From Betaproteobacteria bacterium RIFCSPLOWO2_02_FULL_62_17 (GTDB taxonomy: Bacteria > Pseudomonadota > Gammaproteobacteria > Burkholderiales > SG8-39), in NCBI GenBank assembly GCA_001770355.1, contig MEQV01000234.1, positions 20,834 to 29,634 on the forward strand: DNA of 8,801 bases, in the 5' to 3' direction. The notes beneath the pieces are model-generated. The model searched no databases, was not told where the DNA came from, and was given only the letters and a program-made list of their open reading frames with translations. The position numbers and the translations under genes were made by a program. This document shows positions 6,368 to 8,801 of this stretch, piece after piece; positions within the stretch are counted from its first letter, which is position 1; each line of letters opens with the position of its first letter.

Positions 6368-6448
6368 ATGGTCGTAAATGAGGCTACCGGGCCCGTTGAA
6401 AATCCCCCGATTCAGAAGGAAGCGCCGCTCAGGCATGTCTCGAATTGA
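6368..6448 (+). CDS. Possible small ORF (26 codons) between fabG and acpP
   Basis: ATG at 6368-6370 follows a strong Shine-Dalgarno (AAGAGGA, 6353-6359) with 8-nt spacing and reads 26 codons to TGA at 6446-6448. The product begins MVVNEATGPVENPP and ends RHVSN: hydrophilic, no membrane segment, no Cys, no resemblance to any family I know. It sits 32 bp after fabG and upstream of the acpP promoter, so it would ride on the fab operon message. It may be a real small protein, a coupling or leader peptide, or chance; the ribosome site is the only positive evidence. Too short for most gene callers. Confidence 0.3.
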   Translation: MVVNEATGPVENPPIQKEAPLRHVSN

Positions 6449-6494
6449 CCCCTAATCGGCGTTTCCCCCGGAATCCATTCATCCGGACGGGATC

Positions 6495-6503
6495 TGCTAC
6501 AAT
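6495..6503 (+). promoter_or_regulatory. Extended -10 promoter for acpP
   Basis: TGCTACAAT matches the extended -10 consensus (TGnTATAAT) with one mismatch. No good -35 is present at 16-18 bp (CCATTC at 17 bp), as expected for extended -10 promoters. Predicted start near 6510 gives a leader of about 47 nt ending in the strong acpP ribosome site AAGGAG (6545-6550). A separate acpP promoter inside a fab cluster agrees with the high ACP demand and with the 221-bp fabG–acpP gap, the largest inside the lipid cluster. Confidence 0.55.
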
Positions 6504-6556
6504 TCGCGCCTCAAAAACCGGGGTACCGGCGCCAGTCAGGGAAGAAGGAGTGCAAT

Positions 6557-6799
6557 ATGGAAAACATTGAGCAACGGGTAAAGAAAATTGTTGCCGAGCA
6601 GCTTGGAGTCAACGAATCCGAGATCAAGAACGAGTCCTCGTTCGTCGACGATCTGGGCGCCGATTCTCTGGATACCGTCGAACTGGTGATGGCGCTGGAA
6701 GAAGAGTTTGAAACCGAGATTCCCGATGAAGACGCGGAGAAGATCACCACGGTGCGCCTGGCAATCGACTATATCAACGCCCATGGCAAGGTGTCCTGA
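6557..6799 (+). CDS. acpP: Acyl carrier protein
   Basis: 80-residue, strongly acidic four-helix carrier protein holding the growing acyl chain on a 4'-phosphopantetheine arm. The modification site is S37 in DDLGADSLDTVELVMALEEEF (31-51), with the helix II acidic face that docks the Fab enzymes. The N-terminus (MENIEQRVKKIVAEQLGV) and C-terminus (TTVRLAIDYINAH) are classic. Length is normal (E. coli 78). Start fixed by AAGGAG at 6545-6550, 6 nt before the ATG. Stop TGA at 6797-6799; fabF begins about 27 bp later. Likely transcribed both from the upstream fab genes and from the extended -10 promoter at 6495-6503. Confidence 0.99.
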   Translation: MENIEQRVKKIVAEQLGVNESEIKNESSFVDDLGADSLDTVELVMALEEEFETEIPDEDAEKITTVRLAIDYINAHGKVS

Positions 6800-6817
6800 G
6801 CTTAACTTCAGCTGTAT

Positions 6818-6824
6818 GGGGTGA
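6818..6824 (+). promoter_or_regulatory. Shine-Dalgarno for fabF favouring the TTG at 6827
   Basis: GGGGTGA matches the 3' portion of the anti-Shine-Dalgarno complement (AGGAGGTGA). In that register the TTG at 6827 sits at normal distance, whereas the GTG at 6821 lies inside the site itself. Confidence 0.5.
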
Positions 6825-6826
6825 TT

Positions 6827-8065
6827 TTGACGCGCCGTCGCGTAGTAGTCACCGGCCTCGGAATCGTCTCCCCGGTCGGCAATACACTCATTGAATCCTG
6901 GCCCGCGATTCTCGCGGCAAAGTCCGGTATCGGACCCATTACCCATTTTGACGCCACCGCCTTCACTTCGCGAATTGCCGGCGAGGTGAAGGGATTCGTT
7001 GTGGACAATTATCTGTCGGCCAAAGAGGCGCGCCGCTTCGACACCTTTATCCATTACGGATTGGCAGCGGGGATCGACGCGCTCAAGGATTCCGGACTGG
7101 CGCTCGAACAGGAAGACCTCACCCAGGTTGGCGTATGCATTGGCTCCGGAATCGGCGGACTGCCGCTGATCGAAGCAACCCATACCGCGTACGTGGCGGG
7201 CGGCCCGCGCAAGATTTCGCCGTTCTTTGTTCCGGGCACAATTATCAATCTGATTTCCGGGCAGCTTTCAATCATGTTCGGATTGAAGGGCCCCAATTTT
7301 GCCGTGGTCAGCGCCTGTACCACCGCCAACCATTGCATTGGAGAAGCGGGACGGCTGATTGAATATGGCGACGCCGATGTGATGATTGCCGGTGGCGCGG
7401 AGGCGACAACCTCGCCTCTCGGTGTGGGAGGGTTTTGTGCCGCCCGGGCGCTATCGGTGCGTAACGACGACCCCACCCATGCGAGTCGCCCCTGGGACAA
7501 AGACCGTGACGGCTTCGTGCTGGGTGAAGGCGCAGGTGCGCTGGTGCTGGAGGAGTTCGAGCACGCGAAAAAGCGCGGCGCGAGAATTTACTGTGAACTG
7601 GCCGGTTATGGCATGAGCGCGGATGCCCACCATATCACCGCACCCTGCGACGATGGGGACGGGGCGGCGCGTTGCATGACAAACGCGTTGCGCAATGCGA
7701 ACCTGAATCCGGATCAGGTGGATTACATCAACGCCCATGGCACCTCCACCCCCCTTGGAGACATCGCCGAAACCATCGCGGTAAAGCGCGCATTCGGAGC
7801 GCACGCGGATAAACTCGCGATGAGTTCCACCAAGTCAATGACAGGGCATCTTCTGGGTGCGGCAGGCGGGATTGAAGCGGTGTTCTGTTCAATGGCTGTT
7901 TATGAGCAGATTGCTCCGCCGACCGCGAATCTGGTCTCGCCGGATCCGGCATGCGATCTCGATTATGTGCCCAACAGCGCACGGGCCATGCCCATCCGCG
8001 CGGCACTGTCCAACTCGTTCGGATTCGGCGGCACCAACGGAACATTGATTTTCACCCGGATTTGA
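6827..8065 (+). CDS. fabF: 3-oxoacyl-ACP synthase II (KAS II)
   Basis: 412-residue elongating condensing enzyme that extends acyl-ACP with malonyl-ACP, including the palmitoleoyl-to-vaccenoyl step in E. coli. The Cys-His-His active site is intact: C164 in VVSACTTANHCIGEA, H304 in NAHGTSTPLGD and H341 in KSMTGHLLGAAGG (with K336), each one residue beyond E. coli C163/H303/H340. Also present: RRRVVVTGLGIVSPVGNT at the N-terminus, RPWDKDRDGFVLGEGAG and the C-terminal SNSFGFGGTNGTLIF. I choose TTG at 6827 (MTRRRVVVTGLG, length as in E. coli, 413) because GGGGTGA lies properly upstream; GTG at 6821 would add two residues (MILTRRR) and is the alternative. The stop TGA overlaps the TTG of the next gene (TTGA). 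Confidence 0.97.
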   Translation: MTRRRVVVTGLGIVSPVGNTLIESWPAILAAKSGIGPITHFDATAFTSRIAGEVKGFVVDNYLSAKEARRFDTFIHYGLAAGIDALKDSGLALEQEDLTQVGVCIGSGIGGLPLIEATHTAYVAGGPRKISPFFVPGTIINLISGQLSIMFGLKGPNFAVVSACTTANHCIGEAGRLIEYGDADVMIAGGAEATTSPLGVGGFCAARALSVRNDDPTHASRPWDKDRDGFVLGEGAGALVLEEFEHAKKRGARIYCELAGYGMSADAHHITAPCDDGDGAARCMTNALRNANLNPDQVDYINAHGTSTPLGDIAETIAVKRAFGAHADKLAMSSTKSMTGHLLGAAGGIEAVFCSMAVYEQIAPPTANLVSPDPACDLDYVPNSARAMPIRAALSNSFGFGGTNGTLIFTRI

Positions 8066-8481
8066 GCCCCGTCTGCAGTGTGGTCCTGCGGCCATCGCGC
8101 AGCCTGGCGGTTCTCGCGAGCGCCACTCACGCGCTCGCCATCCTGGCGGTGTTTTCATCTCTGGATGGGATACCGCTGCTCCTGGTGCTGACCGGGGCCG
8201 CACTTTCCGCCGCCTGGTGCGTGGCGAAATCGATGTTGTGGCTTCCCGACGAAGTCGCGAGCTTTGAAGTCATGCCTGACGGCGCCGCCCGCTGGTCCGA
8301 TGGCGGCGGGGGAAGTCATTTCGCAAGTGTTATCCAGGTAGCCTGGTGCAGCGAGTTCGTGGTGGTCGTTGGCCTGCAGGGGGCGGACTTCAGGTGGCAC
8401 TGGGTGCTGTTGCTGCCGGACTCGGCCGAGACCGGCTCGCTGCGTTGCCTGCGCGTCTGGTCCCGATGGCGGCCGGGCTGA
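8062..8481 (+). CDS. ygfX: YgfX/CptA-family small inner-membrane protein
   Basis: About 139 residues. It begins with a basic LRPSRS motif (9-14), followed by two adjacent hydrophobic helices (about 15-31 and 37-54, the first containing THALAIL), then a soluble C-terminal domain ending in LLLPDSAETGSLRCLRVWSRW (117-136). The PSR-L start, paired helices, LLPD and (F/L)R-x-LRVW-RW end are the pattern of the YgfX/CptA family. E. coli YgfX is a membrane protein reported to inhibit MreB/FtsZ polymerisation and to pair with SdhE (YgfY). No SdhE gene is visible here. The start is inferred as TTG at 8062, overlapping the fabF stop by 4 bp; GTG at 8080 is an alternative that would trim six residues and leave VLRPSRS. 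No upstream ATG is usable because it would lie deep in fabF. Toxin function is uncertain in this context; family call moderately firm. Confidence 0.72.
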   Translation: MSPVCSVVLRPSRSLAVLASATHALAILAVFSSLDGIPLLLVLTGAALSAAWCVAKSMLWLPDEVASFEVMPDGAARWSDGGGGSHFASVIQVAWCSEFVVVVGLQGADFRWHWVLLLPDSAETGSLRCLRVWSRWRPG

Positions 8482-8550
8482 AAAATCGCCGGGGAAACGC
8501 GGACTAAGCCCCAATTCCGAAGTTGCCGGACCACCTTACCCTCCAAATCG

Positions 8551-8605
8551 GGGGAAATACAAGGGCTCAGTTGCCTGAATGCGGCCCCTTGTTCATTACT
8601 TCCCC
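8551..8605. repeat. Nested imperfect inverted repeat upstream of rpoE
   Basis: Outer arms GGGGAA (8551-8556) and TTCCCC (8600-8605) enclose inner arms CAAGGG (8560-8565) and CCCTTG (8586-8591) around a 20-nt loop, giving a two-tier hairpin. An A-run, not a T-run, follows on the plus strand, so intrinsic termination after ygfX is doubtful. GGGG (8550-8553) could alternatively pair with CCCC at 8509-8512, so two folds compete. Role unknown: 3'-end protection or a regulatory structure. Confidence 0.4.
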
Positions 8606-8615
8606 AAAAAACCAT

Positions 8616-8643
8616 TGAACTAATTCGTCACGGGCCGGTCATT
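8616..8643 (+). promoter_or_regulatory. Possible sigma-E-type promoter before rpoE
   Basis: TGAACTA (8616-8622) resembles the sigma-E -35 element (GGAACTT). It is followed after exactly 16 bp by TCATT (8639-8643), which shares only the leading TC with the -10 element (TCTGA). rpoE genes are commonly autoregulated, which makes the placement sensible. Predicted start near 8650, leader about 90 nt. The -10 match is poor, so this is a candidate only. Confidence 0.33.
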
Positions 8644-8675
8644 AAGCTTAAGAAAAGCTCCCTCGGGTGCCGAGC

Positions 8676-8681
8676 TATACT
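8676..8681 (+). promoter_or_regulatory. Possible sigma-70 -10 box before rpoE
   Basis: TATACT matches TATAAT at 5 of 6 positions, 56 bp upstream of the rpoE ATG. There is no recognisable -35 at 16-18 bp (an A-rich AAAAGC lies at 17 bp) and no TG extension. It could supply basal rpoE transcription next to a sigma-E promoter, but may be chance. Confidence 0.3.
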
Positions 8682-8737
8682 GGCAACGCCGCTTTCGCGG
8701 GCGATTGCACAAAAATAAGCATGCTCAGGGACGCGAA

Positions 8738-8801
8738 ATGAGTGACCGGGAGCTTGATCGGCAGCTTGTGGCGCGTGCGCAGCGCGGAGATAAGCATGCG
8801 T
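8738..8801 (+). CDS. rpoE: RNA polymerase sigma factor RpoE, N-terminus (truncated by window edge)
   Basis: Only 21 codons are visible, MSDRELDRQLVARAQRGDKH followed by A, cut by the window end. The pattern MSDRE-(hydrophobic)-D-Q-LV-R-Q-GDK is the N-terminus of group IV (ECF) sigma-E proteins, leading into region 2.1, and rpoE after fabF is the usual proteobacterial neighbour in this cluster. Sigma-E directs the envelope-stress response (outer-membrane protein folding, LPS) and is normally held at the membrane by RseA, expected just downstream. An AGGGA (8727-8731) lies 6 nt before the ATG as ribosome site. The 256-bp gap after ygfX suggests separate transcription. The call rests on a short stretch plus context. 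Confidence 0.82.
   Translation, partial: MSDRELDRQLVARAQRGDKHA

Noticed and set aside
6445..6450. TTGACC as a possible -35 for acpP
   Set aside because: It is 47 bp from the TACAAT -10 and has no -10 at 16-18 bp, so it cannot pair with that box.
6469..6487. CCGGA/TCCGG inverted repeat before acpP considered as a fabG terminator or fatty acid regulator site
   Set aside because: Only 5 bp, no T-run, and no match to a known fatty acid operator that I can recall.
6816..6824. Two-codon mini-ORF ATG GGG TGA overlapping the fabF ribosome site
   Set aside because: Expected often by chance; the same bases are better explained as the fabF Shine-Dalgarno GGGGTGA.

Overview
The window is a stretch of proteobacterial housekeeping chromosome. 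It is GC-rich by eye (roughly 60%). The gene order sppA – SAM methyltransferase – maf – yceD – rpmF – plsX – fabH – fabD – fabG – acpP – fabF – ygfX-like – rpoE is, as I recall it, the arrangement typical of Betaproteobacteria (Nitrosomonadales/Burkholderiales relatives). I cannot name the species. I see no insertion sequence, prophage, CRISPR array, tRNA or rRNA, and no island-like change in composition.

Layout. 1-438 is the 3' part of sppA (plus strand, truncated by the window edge). 439-519 is a short convergent gap holding two hairpins. 520-1824 carries two minus-strand genes that abut exactly: maf (YceF-type nucleotide pyrophosphatase), then a tetrapyrrole-methylase-fold SAM methyltransferase. 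1825-1910 is a divergent intergenic region with a near-consensus sigma-70 promoter firing rightward. From 1911 to 8481 everything is on the plus strand: yceD, rpmF (59 codons, easily overlooked), plsX, fabH, fabD, fabG, acpP, fabF and a small YgfX/CptA-family membrane protein. 8482-8737 is a structured intergenic region with candidate promoters. rpoE (sigma-E) begins at 8738 and runs off the edge.

How the genes work together. YceD and RpmF link ribosome assembly to the lipid block. PlsX makes acyl-phosphate for phospholipid synthesis. FabD loads malonyl groups onto AcpP, FabH starts chains, FabG reduces the 3-keto intermediate and FabF elongates. Junctions are tight (plsX/fabH 4-bp overlap, fabD/fabG 8-bp overlap, fabF/ygfX 4-bp overlap), indicating translational coupling. 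acpP appears to have its own extended -10 promoter, which fits the need for high ACP levels. rpoE lies downstream, so envelope-stress control sits next to lipid synthesis.

Most notable observations: (1) FabG has Asp at the position of the catalytic-tetrad Asn, with Ser/Tyr/Lys intact; (2) the yceD promoter is placed so that the transcript would be leaderless or nearly so; (3) six of the eleven complete genes appear to start with GTG or TTG; (4) a YgfX/CptA-like protein without an SdhE partner is coupled to fabF; (5) a 26-codon ORF with a strong Shine-Dalgarno lies between fabG and acpP; (6) a stable hairpin at the rpmF–plsX junction contains the upstream alternative plsX ATG; (7) a sigma-E-like motif and a nested inverted repeat precede rpoE. 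I found no convincing new multi-gene system; the region is essentially a canonical lipid-synthesis cluster with local peculiarities.
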